A DNA stretch of 64,000 bases from Streptomyces platensis (GTDB lineage Bacteria > Actinomycetota > Actinomycetes > Streptomycetales > Streptomycetaceae): assembly GCF_008704855.1 (NCBI RefSeq), contig NZ_CP023691.1, positions 3,286,001-3,350,000 on the forward strand, given 5' to 3'. Below the pieces are notes generated by a model. That model ran no database searches. It saw only the letters and a list, made by a program, of their open reading frames with translations, and was not told the origin of the DNA. Shown here piece after piece: positions 16,382 to 25,527 of the stretch (position 1 is the stretch's first letter; each line of letters starts with the position of its first letter). A program made the translations under genes and the position numbers.

Positions 16382-17623
16382 TCAGCCGCGGTTCACCTTC
16401 ACGGCCCAGTCCCCGTCGGCCGTCCGGCCCTCCACCTGGATTCGGACGCCGTCCTCGGCATCGTCCAGGCTCTCCCCCACGCCCAGCGGCGCGTCCGCGA
16501 GCGGCGGATAGACCGAGGTGCCCCAGCAGGCCGAGGTGGCCGGATGCCCGTCGAGCACCTGCACGGGGCCCGACCCGGAGGCCGTCCGGCTGCGCACCCG
16601 GTAGACCAGGACGCCCTCGGTGCACAGGCCGCGGTCATTGCCGCCGGCACCGCGTGCCTCGATGGCGAGTGCGCTGTCGGGGCCCGTACGGACCACCAGC
16701 AGCCGCGGGCGGCGCTGGGCGCGGGGCTCCTTGGGGGCGGACAGCGGCCGCAGGGAGTGCATGGCGGGCCCGGCCGGATCGACGCAGTCCACCTGGCTGT
16801 CGGAGATCCAGCCGAGCTTCCACTTGTGCCAGGCGAACGGGTCCGGGGCCAGTCCGAACTGGCTGCCCATGAGGTCCCAGTCGCCGACGTAGGTGTCCCA
16901 GTCGCCCTTGCCGTCCTCCGGCCGGTGATAGAGGTCCGGCAGGTCGAAGACGTGCCCGGTCTCGTGGGCGAGGACATTGCGGTCCGGCGGGCTCTGCTCG
17001 AAGACGGTGACGAACCGGCGCAGATCATGATCGTCGGCGTGCATCGGCCGGTCGAGGTTGACGACCTTGGTGGCGTCCGAGTCGACGCCGGGGGCGTCCG
17101 GGTCGGCGACGAAATAGACCACGTCGTAGCGGCTGAAGTCGATGGACGGGTCGGCGGCGGTGACCGCGTCGTGCAGGTAGGACGAGCGCCGGCCGGCGTC
17201 CCAGTCGCGCCGTATCCCGTAGGCGGCGGACGGGCGCGGCATCCGCACCCAGTGGCGGTGGATGTGCGGGCGCAGCCGGAACTTCCCGTAGGAGGCGCGC
17301 TCGAAGAAGCCGGAGGTGGCGGGGAAGTAGGCGCGGGACAGCTCCTGCGGCGCCGAGCGGGGCCGGGCGTCCGGGAAAGACAGATGGATCATGACGGCGT
17401 TGAGCGGGCGGTCCGGGCGCGGATAGGCCCCGTTCCAGCTGTCGACGCCCTCGGAGTGGTGCGCGTCGGTGCGTCCCAGGGCGCACGGGAGCACGGCCTC
17501 GGAGGCGGTGGCGGGCCCCGCGACGATGGAGGTCGCGATGAGCGCGCTCAGAGAAGTGACGACGGCCGCGACGCGCCGCAGGCTGCGGCGCTCCACCCCG
17601 TCGAGTGTCTGGGCGCGCGGCAC
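16382..17623 (-). CDS. Secreted M6-like (InhA/PrtV type) metalloprotease
   Basis: A 413-residue exported protein. A signal peptide (SLRRVAAVVTSLSALIATSI and following) ends near residue 40. The zinc motif is HETGH (His220, Glu221, His224) in the longer HETGHVFDLPDLY, as in M6 peptidases, and GDWDLMG follows about 25 residues later as the usual turn. The remaining C-terminal half is beta-rich. M6 enzymes are secreted endopeptidases. I chose the GTG at 17623 because GGAGGT lies just upstream; the frame is open to 17656. It is a single-gene unit. Confidence 0.85.
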   Translation of the reverse strand: MPRAQTLDGVERRSLRRVAAVVTSLSALIATSIVAGPATASEAVLPCALGRTDAHHSEGVDSWNGAYPRPDRPLNAVMIHLSFPDARPRSAPQELSRAYFPATSGFFERASYGKFRLRPHIHRHWVRMPRPSAAYGIRRDWDAGRRSSYLHDAVTAADPSIDFSRYDVVYFVADPDAPGVDSDATKVVNLDRPMHADDHDLRRFVTVFEQSPPDRNVLAHETGHVFDLPDLYHRPEDGKGDWDTYVGDWDLMGSQFGLAPDPFAWHKWKLGWISDSQVDCVDPAGPAMHSLRPLSAPKEPRAQRRPRLLVVRTGPDSALAIEARGAGGNDRGLCTEGVLVYRVRSRTASGSGPVQVLDGHPATSACWGTSVYPPLADAPLGVGESLDDAEDGVRIQVEGRTADGDWAVKVNRG

Positions 17624-17928
17624 ACATACCTCCAGGGACGGATTCGGAGACCTCATCTACCCTGTGGCGATTTAATGCTATTCGTCCTGTTTTGAAGGCC
17701 CGGACGAGTGACCGGCGCGTCTTGGCCCTCCCGTAACGGAAAGTCACAAACGACCAAGGGGGCAATCCGTACGAACAGAGCCGGGCAGAAATGGCCGAAG
17801 TTCCGTCACGCGGGCGGGCGATCACGGCTGCGTCGCTGGATCGGCCGTCGTGCCAGCCTCTATGATCGCCACACTTTCCAGCGCGAGACCCCCCTCCATC
17901 ACGAGACAGCGCCATGCGGGAGCGAGCA
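17624..17928. promoter_or_regulatory. 305-bp divergent promoter region (protease / cdgA-like gene)
   Basis: The stretch is less GC-rich than its flanks, with TTTAATGCTATTCGTCCTG near 17670-17690, and contains one good match to a BldD box at 17733-17747. I cannot place the transcription starts by eye. No gene is visible in it. Confidence 0.6.
17733..17747. promoter_or_regulatory. Candidate BldD-binding site
   Basis: GTAACGGAAAGTCAC fits the two half-sites nTnAC and GTnAn at the 5-base spacing known for BldD. It lies about 180 bases before the start of the GGDEF-EAL gene. cdgA is an established BldD target in S. coelicolor; binding here is inferred. Confidence 0.55.
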
Positions 17929-19797
17929 GTGAGCGGACACCCCGACAGCCCGGGCCGCACGCCCGGAGCGACGCTCCCCTCAGTGACGGAGCGTGAGGAT
18001 ACGGCCAAAGAATCCACCGAGGCCCGGCCGGCCCCGAGCGGCCCCGGCGACGACACCGCCGCCTCGCTCGGCGACTACCGCGCCACGTTCTACGCGGCGC
18101 GGGTGGCGATGGCCGTCCTCAACCGCGACGGCCTGGTCCTCGCCGCCAACCCGGCCTTCGGCGAGCTGGTCGGCACCGACCCGGCCGAGCTGGTCGCCGC
18201 CACCGCGGCCGACCTCACCGACCTCGGCGCCGACCCGCGGGGGTGGACCGCCTACCGCGAGGTGCTGTGCGGCCGCAGCGACCGGATGCGCTGCACCCGC
18301 CGCCTCAAACACCCCGAAGGGCACTCCGTCTGGGTGGAGGTGACCGTCGAGCCGCTCACCCCGGAGCCGCTCAGCGGTGAGGAGCGGATGCTGCTGTCGG
18401 TGGCGGACATCAGCGACCGGCACGACCTGCTGGCCCGGCTGCGGCATCTCCAGATGCACGACCCGGTGACCCGGCTGCCCAACCGGGCGCTGTTCTTCGA
18501 GCGGCTCGCCGCCGCCCTGGAGACCGCCTCCTTCGCCCCGTCCGGCACCGGCCGCATCGGGCTCTGCTACCTCGACCTGGACGGCTTCAAGGCCGTCAAC
18601 GACACCCTCGGGCACCGCGTCGGCGACCGGCTGCTGAGCGCGGTGGCGCAGCGGCTGACGCGCTGCGCGGAGGCGGCGGAGGACCGCGGGCCGGGCCGCG
18701 GCGGGTACCTGGTCGCCCGGCTCGGCGGTGACGAGTTCGCTCTTTTGGTGGAGGACTCCACCGGCACCGACCAGCTCGCCGAGCTGGCCCAGAGTGTGCT
18801 GGACGCGCTGCAGCGCCCGTTCGACCTGGCCGGGCAGCGGCTGTCGGTCTCGGCGAGCATCGGCGTCGTGGAGCGGACCGCCACCGGCACCACCGCGACC
18901 GGTCTGATGCAGGCCGCGGACACCACGCTGTACTGGGCCAAGGAGGACGGCAAGGCCCGCTGGACGCTCTTCGACCCGGAGCGCAACGCCCACCGGATGA
19001 CCCGGCAGGCGCTCTCCAGCACCCTGCGCCCGGCCGTGGACCGCGGCGAATTCACCCTGGAGTACCAGCCGCTGGTCGGGCTGGGCGACGGCCGCGCGCA
19101 GGGTGTCGAGGCGCTGGTGCGCTGGCGGCATCCGCAGTTCGGGACGCTGTCGCCGAATCGGTTCATCGCCCTGGCGGAGGAGAACGGCGCGATCGTCGAG
19201 CTGGGCCGCTGGGTGCTGGAGCGGGCCTGCTATCAGGCGCGCGCCTGGCAGCTGGCCCACCCCGGCGAGCCGCTGTTCGTCAGCGTCAATGTGGCCGTAC
19301 GTCAGGTGTGGGACTCCGACCTGGTCGCCGATGTCGCCGGGATTCTCGCCGAGACCGGGCTGCCGCCGGAGCTGCTCCAGCTGGAGCTGACCGAGTCGGC
19401 GGTGATGGGCTCGGCCGGCCGGCCGCTCCAGGCCCTCCAGGCGCTGAGCGACATGGGCGTACGGATCGCCATCGACGACTTCGGCACCGGCTACTCCAAC
19501 CTCGCCTACCTCAGCCGTCTCCCGGTCTCCGTACTGAAGCTGGACGGGTCCTTCGTCCGCGGCTTCCGCTCGCAGGAGCATCCCAACCCGGCGGACGAGA
19601 TGATCGTGGAGGCGCTGGTGGCGCTGGCACACCGGCTCGGCCTCACCGTCACCGCCGAGTGTGTGGAGAGCGCCGAGCAGGCCGAACGGCTCCGCCGGAT
19701 CGGCTGCGACACCGGCCAGGGCTGGCTCTACTCCCGCCCCGTCGCCCCCGACCGCGTCGAGGCCCTCCTCGACGCGGGCCGGCACACGGGGGCCTGA
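17929..19797 (+). CDS. cdgA: PAS-GGDEF-EAL cyclic di-GMP enzyme, CdgA type
   Basis: A 622-residue soluble protein with no membrane segment. A PAS domain (about 45-165: MAVLNRDGLVLAANPAFGEL) precedes the GGDEF domain, with MHDPVTRLPNRALFFERL, YLDLDGFKAVNDTLGH and the intact active site RLGGDEFALL (about 263). RGGY occupies the usual inhibitory RxxD site, so product inhibition may be absent. The EAL domain keeps VEALVRWRHP, ELTESAVM, IDDFGTGYSNL, LKLDGSFV and ECVES. It may therefore both make and degrade cyclic di-GMP. The symbol rests on domain layout and on neighbourhood with cslA/glxA recalled from S. coelicolor. GTG at 17929 has GGGAG upstream; ATG at 17914 is the alternative. Confidence 0.85.
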   Translation: MSGHPDSPGRTPGATLPSVTEREDTAKESTEARPAPSGPGDDTAASLGDYRATFYAARVAMAVLNRDGLVLAANPAFGELVGTDPAELVAATAADLTDLGADPRGWTAYREVLCGRSDRMRCTRRLKHPEGHSVWVEVTVEPLTPEPLSGEERMLLSVADISDRHDLLARLRHLQMHDPVTRLPNRALFFERLAAALETASFAPSGTGRIGLCYLDLDGFKAVNDTLGHRVGDRLLSAVAQRLTRCAEAAEDRGPGRGGYLVARLGGDEFALLVEDSTGTDQLAELAQSVLDALQRPFDLAGQRLSVSASIGVVERTATGTTATGLMQAADTTLYWAKEDGKARWTLFDPERNAHRMTRQALSSTLRPAVDRGEFTLEYQPLVGLGDGRAQGVEALVRWRHPQFGTLSPNRFIALAEENGAIVELGRWVLERACYQARAWQLAHPGEPLFVSVNVAVRQVWDSDLVADVAGILAETGLPPELLQLELTESAVMGSAGRPLQALQALSDMGVRIAIDDFGTGYSNLAYLSRLPVSVLKLDGSFVRGFRSQEHPNPADEMIVEALVALAHRLGLTVTAECVESAEQAERLRRIGCDTGQGWLYSRPVAPDRVEALLDAGRHTGA

Positions 19798-19809
19798 GGG
19801 GCCCAGGCC

Positions 19810-20922
19810 CTACCCCGGCAGGCCGTACGCGTCGGCGATCAGCTCGTACGAGCGCAGGCGGGCCGGGCCGCCGTGCGCGTTGGCGGTGATCATCAGCTCG
19901 TCGGCGCCGGTGCGCTTGGCGAGATCGTCCAGGCCCTGGCGGACGGCGTCCGGGGTGCCGTGGATGACATTGCCGAGCCAGCTGTCGACGAAGCCCCGCT
20001 CCAACTCGTTGAAGCGGTACGCCTCGGCCTCCTCCGGGCTGGGGACCAGACCCGGGCGGCCGGTGCGCAGCCGGACCATGGACAGCGCGCCGGTCATGAC
20101 CTGGCGGCGGGCCTCCTGCTCCGCCTCGGCGGCCAGCGCCGCGACCCCGATCAGGGCGTACGGCTCCGCCAGCGCCTCGGAGGGGCGGAAGGAGGCGCGG
20201 TAGAGGTCCAGCGCGGGGAGGGTGTTGGCCGCCGAGAAGTGGTGCGCGAAGGCGAACGGCAGGCCGAGGGTGCCGGCCAGCCGGGCGCTGAAGCCGGAGG
20301 AGCCCAGCAGCCACAGGGGCGGGCGGTGCGGGTCCTGGACCCCGCCCGGCGAGGTGGCCTGGACCGGGCCGGGGACGGCGTGGATCTTGGCGTACGGATG
20401 GCCGTCGGGGAAGGAGTCGTCCAGGAAGCGGGTCAACTCGGCCAGCTGCTGCGGAAATTCGTCGGCCCCCTCGTGCAGCCTCTCCGTCCTGCGCAGCGCG
20501 GCCGCGGTGGCGCCGTCGGTGCCCGGTGCACGGCCCAGGCCCAGGTCGACCCGGCCGGGGGCCATCGCCTCCAGGGTGCCGAACTGCTCGGCGATCACCA
20601 GCGGGGCGTGGTTGGGCAGCATGACGCCGCCGGAGCCGAGGCGGATGCGCTCGGTGTGGGCGGCGAGGTGGGCGAGCAGCACCGCGGGCGAGGACGAGGC
20701 GACGCCGGGCATGGAGTGGTGCTCGGCGACCCAGTAGCGGTGGAAGCCGCGGCGTTCGGCCGTACGGGCGATGTCGACGGCCGTACGCACCGCACGGGAG
20801 GCGGTGCTGCCGGCCCCGACCGTCACCAGGTCGAGCACCGACAGCGGGACGGGTGCGGTGCCCCGTATGCCGTCGCCGGCCGTCTCGCCGCCGGCCCGGA
20901 TCTCCTCGTCTTCGCCGCTCAC
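19810..20922 (-). CDS. LLM-class (luciferase-like) flavin-dependent oxidoreductase
   Basis: A 370-residue single-domain TIM-barrel protein of the bacterial luciferase-like group: [80 protein letters not shown] and [15 protein letters not shown] are typical of the group 1 alkanal-monooxygenase-like subfamily. It probably uses reduced flavin from a partner reductase; the substrate is unknown. I chose the GTG at 20922, which has GAGGAGGA upstream. It converges on the cdgA-like gene with only 12 bases between the stops. Confidence 0.9.
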   Translation of the reverse strand: MSGEDEEIRAGGETAGDGIRGTAPVPLSVLDLVTVGAGSTASRAVRTAVDIARTAERRGFHRYWVAEHHSMPGVASSSPAVLLAHLAAHTERIRLGSGGVMLPNHAPLVIAEQFGTLEAMAPGRVDLGLGRAPGTDGATAAALRRTERLHEGADEFPQQLAELTRFLDDSFPDGHPYAKIHAVPGPVQATSPGGVQDPHRPPLWLLGSSGFSARLAGTLGLPFAFAHHFSAANTLPALDLYRASFRPSEALAEPYALIGVAALAAEAEQEARRQVMTGALSMVRLRTGRPGLVPSPEEAEAYRFNELERGFVDSWLGNVIHGTPDAVRQGLDDLAKRTGADELMITANAHGGPARLRSYELIADAYGLPG

Positions 20923-21022
20923 GGTGCGGTTCCTCCTCGCGTCGGTGGTCTGCGAGGAGGGTAACCGGAGACGTTCTCCACTTATTCCCGGGTCAGATCC
21001 CCGGCGCCGCACCGCGGTCGGC

Positions 21023-21053
21023 GGGGCTGCCGGACCTCCCTCGTCCGGGGCCC
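21023..21053 (-). terminator. Hairpin downstream of the first racemase-like gene
   Basis: GGGGC and CCGGAC (from 21023) pair with GTCCGG and GCCCC (to 21053) with a small bulge and a 7-base loop. It lies 18 bases after the racemase-like stop. Confidence 0.45.
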
Positions 21054-21070
21054 CTTCGGCCGAGCGCCTC

Positions 21071-21796
21071 CTAGGAGTGCGCGGTCCGCGAGAAGAGGGT
21101 GCCGAGCGCCGGACAGCTGATCGTCCGGTCGAGCAGCCGCAGCCCCTCCCAGGCCGTCACCTGATTGGCGGTGAGCACCGGCTTGCGCAGCTCCGCTTCG
21201 AGGGCCGGCAGATGTTCGGCGGTGTGCAGCGCCGTGTCGGGCAGCAGCACCACCTCGGCGTCCGGATGGTCACCGGCGCGGGCGAGCGCCAATACCTCCT
21301 CGGCGCCCCAGGTCCCGACCTCGGCGGCGGTGATGATGCCGCTGCCGCGGGTCGAGACGACCTCCGCCCCGGCGGACTTCAGGAAGGCGTGGAAGCGCTC
21401 GGCCACGTCGTCGGGGTAGGTGGCGGCGATCGCGACCCGCCGGGCGCCGAGCGCCTGGACGGCATGGGCGAAGGCGAACGACGTACTGGAGGCGGGCAGG
21501 CCGGCGGTGGCGGACAGCTCCCTGACCTGAACGCGCGCACCCTCCCAGCCGAAGACGAAGCTGGCGCTCGTACAGGCCCAGACGACGGCCTCGGCGCCGC
21601 GCTCCTTGAGCTCGTCGACGCCGGCCGCCAGCCGCCCGGCGGAGCCCATCTCCAGCAGCGCGTCGACGCGGTGGGCGTCCTCGCCGATGTCGGTGTGGAC
21701 CAGCGGCAGGCGGACCGTGCCGCCCAGGAGCGTTTCGAGCCGGGGGTAGTCGTCCTCCGCGGAGTGGCCGGGGTAGAGGAAGCCGACCGATGCCAT
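21071..21796 (-). CDS. Asp/Glu-racemase superfamily protein, one catalytic Cys missing
   Basis: A 241-residue protein related to maleate isomerase, arylmalonate decarboxylase and the EutA protein of ectoine use. The first active-site cysteine is present (Cys75 in [10 protein letters not shown]). The second is replaced: the matching strand reads VVLLPDTAL with Asp187 where its neighbour has FISCTN. Enzymes of this superfamily that keep one cysteine include arylmalonate decarboxylase, although there it is the other one. The shared tail [17 protein letters not shown] matches the paralogue's LRMPVLSANQVTMWAAL. The ATG at 21796 follows GGGAGA. It is the second gene after the paralogue on the same strand. 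Confidence 0.8.
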   Translation of the reverse strand: MASVGFLYPGHSAEDDYPRLETLLGGTVRLPLVHTDIGEDAHRVDALLEMGSAGRLAAGVDELKERGAEAVVWACTSASFVFGWEGARVQVRELSATAGLPASSTSFAFAHAVQALGARRVAIAATYPDDVAERFHAFLKSAGAEVVSTRGSGIITAAEVGTWGAEEVLALARAGDHPDAEVVLLPDTALHTAEHLPALEAELRKPVLTANQVTAWEGLRLLDRTISCPALGTLFSRTAHS

Positions 21797-21942
21797 GCAG
21801 TTCTCCCTTGCGTGTACGGCTGCGGGGGTGTGCGTGGGCGCGGGTGCGCTCACGGGTGGTGCGGTGACGTCGGGAAGGAGCGCTGCCGGCGAACGGGACG
21901 ACGCCGGCAGCATCCGGGGTGGGGGTCGGGTTCGGACCGGCC

Positions 21943-22854
21943 TCAAACCGGGGGCAGACCACCCGTGTCCTCGGGCGGATACGGCGGCGGATCAAGGCCG
22001 TCGAGGGGCTCCCCCTCCGGCGGGGCGGGGGGCCCGGCGAAGGCCGCCTCGGGGGTCGGCCCCGGCACACCTTCCGCCGGTCCGCCCGCCGATCCGGTCA
22101 TCGCGGCCGGACCGCGCCGCGCCACCGGGTCGAGCAGCGCCTGGTACGGGCCCACCGCCTGGGCCCCGATGGCGCGCAGCGCGGCCCACATCGTGACCTG
22201 GTTGGCGGACAGCACCGGCATCCGCAGCTCGGCCTCCAGCTGCGGGATGACGTCGTACGTCGGCAGGTTCGTGCAGCTGATGAAGAGGGCATCGGTGGCG
22301 CCGACGACGGCCGCGCGGGCCATGTCGACGACATCGCGGTACGGCACCTTCCAGATGTGCCGGGTCAGCCCGAGGTAGGCCCGGCCGGTGACCGTGATGC
22401 CGGCCTCACCGAGATAGTCCTCCAGGGAGTCGGTGACCGATTTCGTATAGGGCGTGACCACGGCGATGCGCCGCGCGCCGATCTCGCGCAGTGCTTCGAT
22501 CAGTGCGCCCGAGGTGGTGAGGGAGGGAACCTCCCCCGCCTGGACCATGGCGGCACACATGGCCCGCTCCCCCGCCACACCCCCGACAAAGCTGCCGGAG
22601 GTGCAGGCATAGGAGATGACCTGCGGAGATACCGCACACAGAGCCTGGACGGCAGCGTCCAGCGTTTCGTGCTCGCTCACCATTCGGGCCAGGTCGAGGC
22701 TGACCTCGACGGGCACAAAAGGGGTGCGGGTGAGGTGGAGGGACACGTCGTCGGGCACCCAACGCCAGAGCTCTCGATCGAGAGCGAAGTCGAAGGGAGC
22801 GACGACACCCACGCCGAGCTGCGGCTGTGGGCCACCCAGAAAAGAGACGTCCAT
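21943..22854 (-). CDS. Maleate isomerase/EutA-like protein with both cysteines
   Basis: A 303-residue protein of the Asp/Glu racemase superfamily. Both catalytic cysteines are in place: Cys84 in SYACTSGSFVGG and Cys194 in FISCTNLPTYD. The last 50 residues are a Pro/Gly-rich extension. Maleate isomerase converts maleate to fumarate; EutA proteins occur in ectoine and hydroxyectoine breakdown clusters. It lies next to an EhuBCDA-type transporter, so EutA-type function is possible. The start is the ATG at 22854 after AGGGG. Divergent from the dehydrogenase gene. Confidence 0.8.
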   Translation of the reverse strand: MDVSFLGGPQPQLGVGVVAPFDFALDRELWRWVPDDVSLHLTRTPFVPVEVSLDLARMVSEHETLDAAVQALCAVSPQVISYACTSGSFVGGVAGERAMCAAMVQAGEVPSLTTSGALIEALREIGARRIAVVTPYTKSVTDSLEDYLGEAGITVTGRAYLGLTRHIWKVPYRDVVDMARAAVVGATDALFISCTNLPTYDVIPQLEAELRMPVLSANQVTMWAALRAIGAQAVGPYQALLDPVARRGPAAMTGSAGGPAEGVPGPTPEAAFAGPPAPPEGEPLDGLDPPPYPPEDTGGLPPV

Positions 22855-22951
22855 GAAGGCCCCTAGAAGAAACGAAGGGCTGGAAGGCCAGGCCAGTGGC
22901 CGGGGATGAGGTGCAGCCGGATCAAGCCGGGACGTCGGTACAGAGCCGTTG

Positions 22952-22980
22952 TTGACACGGTAGATACGACTTCCTAGCGT
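22952..22980 (+). promoter_or_regulatory. Sigma-HrdB-type promoter for the dehydrogenase-amidase pair
   Basis: TTGACA (22952-22957) and TAGCGT (22975-22980) are separated by 17 bases, about 80 bases before the ATG at 23062. The element overlaps an imperfect dyad: TTGACACGGTAG against the reverse complement of CTAGCGTGGTCAA, which could be a regulator site or a divergent promoter. Confidence 0.6.
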
Positions 22981-23061
22981 GGTCAATCCTCGCATCTCAG
23001 GCATCTGTCGGCGCCCCCTTTTCAGTGAAAGGGGCTCACGTTTCAGAACGGTTTCTGGCCT

Positions 23062-24027
23062 ATGTCCGAACGCACCGTCCTCGTCCTCGGATCCGACCCG
23101 CCGCCGAAGCTGGACCGGCTCACCGGCCGGGCTCGGGTGATCTTCACCGATGAGGACTCGCTCGCCGACCGACTGCCCACCGCCGACGTGCTGTTGGCCT
23201 GGGACTTCACTTCCGATGCGATCCGCAGAGCCTGGCCGGAGAAGGGCCCCAGGCCCGGCTGGGTGCACACCGCGAGCGCCGGTGTGGATCAGCTCCTGTG
23301 CCCGGCACTGGTCGCCGACGACACCCTGGTGACCAACGCCCGGGGGGTCTTCGAGCAGCCGATCGCAGAGTACGTCGCCGGCCTCGTGATCGCCATGGCC
23401 AAGGACTTCTACGGAAGTTGGGAGCTCCAGCGGCAGCGGCGCTGGCAGCATCGCGAGACCCTGCGGCTGGCCGGCAGCCGGGCCGTCGTGGTGGGCTCCG
23501 GGCCGATCGGCCGGGCCATCGGCAGCACCCTTATGGCACTGGGTGTCAAGGTCGATCTGGTCGGCCGCCGGGCACGCCCGGACGATCCGCAGTTCGGCCT
23601 CGTACACGCGAGTGACGCGCTGAACGACCTGCTGACCCAGGCGGATTGGGTGATCTGCGCGGCACCCCTGACCGAGGCCACCCGCGGCCTCTTCGACAAG
23701 GCGGCGTTCGCCAGGATGCCGCCGCGGGCCCGGTTCATCAACATCGGACGCGGGCCGCTGGTGGTCGAGGACGCGCTGATCGCGGCGCTGCGCGAGTGGC
23801 GGATCGCGGCGGCGGCACTGGACGTCTTCGAGGAGGAGCCGCTCACCCCGGACAGCCCCCTGTGGGACGTCCCGCATCTGATCGTCTCGCCCCACATGAG
23901 CGGCGACACCCTGGGCTGGCGGGACGCCCTCGCCGAGCAGTTCCAGGACAACTTCGATCGGTGGTCGGCGGGCGAGCCGCTGGACAACCTCGTCGACAAG
24001 CGGCTCGGGTACGTGCCGGTGAAGTGA
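23062..24027 (+). CDS. D-2-hydroxyacid dehydrogenase family protein
   Basis: A 321-residue NAD(P)-dependent dehydrogenase. The Rossmann loop is VVGSGPIGRAIG (about 143-154), and the signatures INIGRGPLVVEDALIAAL (catalytic Arg about 230), ALDVFEEEPL (Glu) and SPHMSGDTL (His about 278) supply the catalytic set. The family reduces 2-oxoacids to D-2-hydroxyacids or the reverse; GhrA-like glyoxylate reductases are close in layout. The ribosome site before the ATG is weak. It is followed 84 bases later by an amidase and is divergent from the racemase-like genes, which suggests a shared catabolic route. Confidence 0.9.
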   Translation: MSERTVLVLGSDPPPKLDRLTGRARVIFTDEDSLADRLPTADVLLAWDFTSDAIRRAWPEKGPRPGWVHTASAGVDQLLCPALVADDTLVTNARGVFEQPIAEYVAGLVIAMAKDFYGSWELQRQRRWQHRETLRLAGSRAVVVGSGPIGRAIGSTLMALGVKVDLVGRRARPDDPQFGLVHASDALNDLLTQADWVICAAPLTEATRGLFDKAAFARMPPRARFINIGRGPLVVEDALIAALREWRIAAAALDVFEEEPLTPDSPLWDVPHLIVSPHMSGDTLGWRDALAEQFQDNFDRWSAGEPLDNLVDKRLGYVPVK

Positions 24028-24111
24028 CGGGGCCGGCTGCCGGGCCCCGGCGCGGCAGCCGCGCTCCCCCCGCCGCCGTCCCGCCCGGGGCGGCCAACGC
24101 TCGGAGGACGC

Positions 24112-25527
24112 ATGACCACCGAACCGACCCACCTCGCCGACCTCAGCGCCACCCGCCTCACGGCCGGGTACGCGGCCGGCGAGTTCTCCCCCGTCGAGGC
24201 GGTCCGGGCGGTGCTGGAACGCGCCGAGGCCGCGCAGGCCGCGACGAACTGCTTCACCCGGATCGACGCGGACGAGGCGCTGTCCGGCGCCAAGGAGTCG
24301 GCGGAGCGCTGGCGGGCCAAGGAGCCGGCCGGGCCGGTGGACGGGGTGCCGGTCACCGTCAAGGACCTGATCCTCACCCGTGGCACCCCGACGCTGCGGG
24401 GGTCGCGCACGGTACGGGCCGAGGGCCCGTGGCCGGAGGACGCCCCGTCGGTCGCCCGGCTGCGGGAGTCCGGGGCGGTGTTCGTCGGCAAGACCACCAC
24501 TCCGGAGTTCGGCTGGAAGGGCGTCACCGACAGTCCGCGGCACGGGGTGACGGGCAATCCGTACGACCCGGCGCGCACCGCGGGCGGCTCCAGCGGCGGC
24601 AGCGCGGCGGCGGTGGCGCTGGGCGCGGGCCCGCTGAGCCTGGGCACGGACGGCGGTGGCTCGGTGCGGATCCCGGCGTCGTTCTGCGGGATCTTCGCGC
24701 TCAAGGCGACCTACGGGCGGGTGCCGCTCTATCCGGCGAGCCCCTTCGGGACCCTGGCGCACGTCGGGCCGATGACCCGGGACGCGGCGGACGCGGCGCT
24801 GATGATGGAGGTGATCTGCGGGGCGGACTGGCGGGACTGGTCCCAGCTCGGTCCGGCCGCCGGCTCGTTCCGGGAGGCGCTGGCCGGTCCGGTCTCCGGG
24901 CTGCGGGTGGCGTTCAGCCCGTCGCTCGGCTGGGACGTGCCGGTGGCGCCGGAGGTCGCCGCGGCGGTCCGGTCGGCCGTCGACACGCTCGCCGGGCTCG
25001 GCGCGGTCGTCGAGGAGATCGACCCCGGCATCGCCGACCCGGTGGAGGCCTTCCACACGCTGTGGTTCAGCGGCGCGGCCCGGGTGGTGCAGCATCTGGA
25101 CGACGCGGACCGGGCGCTGCTCGACCCGGGGCTGCGGGAAATCTGCGAGGAGGGCGCCCGCTACAGCGCGCTGGACTATCTGGCCGCGGTCGATACCCGG
25201 ATGGCGCTCGGCCAGGCGATGGGCCGCTTCCACAGCGCCTACGACCTGCTGGTGACGCCGACCGAGCCGATCACCGCCTTCGCGGCGGGCACCGAGGTCC
25301 CGCCCGGCTCCGCGCACACCCGCTGGACGGGCTGGACGCCGTTCACCTACCCCTTCAACCTCACCCAGCAGCCGGCCGCGACGCTGCCCTGCGGGGTGGA
25401 CGCGGACGGCCTGCCGATCGGCGTCCAGCTGGTCGGCGCGCGGCACGCGGACGCGCTGGTGCTGCGCGCCGCGCATGCCCTCTACGAGGCGGGGACCGCG
25501 GAGATCCCCGCGCCGCCTGGCGTCTAG
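24112..25527 (+). CDS. Amidase-signature family hydrolase
   Basis: A 471-residue enzyme of the amidase signature family. The Lys-Ser-Ser triad can be read: Lys in PVTVKDLI (about 84), the middle Ser in GTDGGGSVRIPAS, and the nucleophile Ser in the same block, with the Gly/Ser-rich loop AGGSSGGSAAAVALG at about 156-170. These enzymes hydrolyse small amides; family members include indoleacetamide and aryl-amide hydrolases, and GatA-like proteins in other settings. No GatB or GatC gene is nearby, so this is a catabolic amidase. GGAGGA precedes the ATG. The stop overlaps the stop of the convergent DUF3830 gene in the palindrome TCTAGA. Confidence 0.9.
   Translation: MTTEPTHLADLSATRLTAGYAAGEFSPVEAVRAVLERAEAAQAATNCFTRIDADEALSGAKESAERWRAKEPAGPVDGVPVTVKDLILTRGTPTLRGSRTVRAEGPWPEDAPSVARLRESGAVFVGKTTTPEFGWKGVTDSPRHGVTGNPYDPARTAGGSSGGSAAAVALGAGPLSLGTDGGGSVRIPASFCGIFALKATYGRVPLYPASPFGTLAHVGPMTRDAADAALMMEVICGADWRDWSQLGPAAGSFREALAGPVSGLRVAFSPSLGWDVPVAPEVAAAVRSAVDTLAGLGAVVEEIDPGIADPVEAFHTLWFSGAARVVQHLDDADRALLDPGLREICEEGARYSALDYLAAVDTRMALGQAMGRFHSAYDLLVTPTEPITAFAAGTEVPPGSAHTRWTGWTPFTYPFNLTQQPAATLPCGVDADGLPIGVQLVGARHADALVLRAAHALYEAGTAEIPAPPGV

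Noticed and set aside
17929..19797. Degenerate GGDEF or EAL domain
   Set aside because: GGDEF and the main EAL residues are all present, so loss of activity cannot be claimed from sequence.
24112..25527. GatA subunit of the tRNA amidotransferase
   Set aside because: No GatB or GatC nearby, and the setting is a transport and catabolism cluster.
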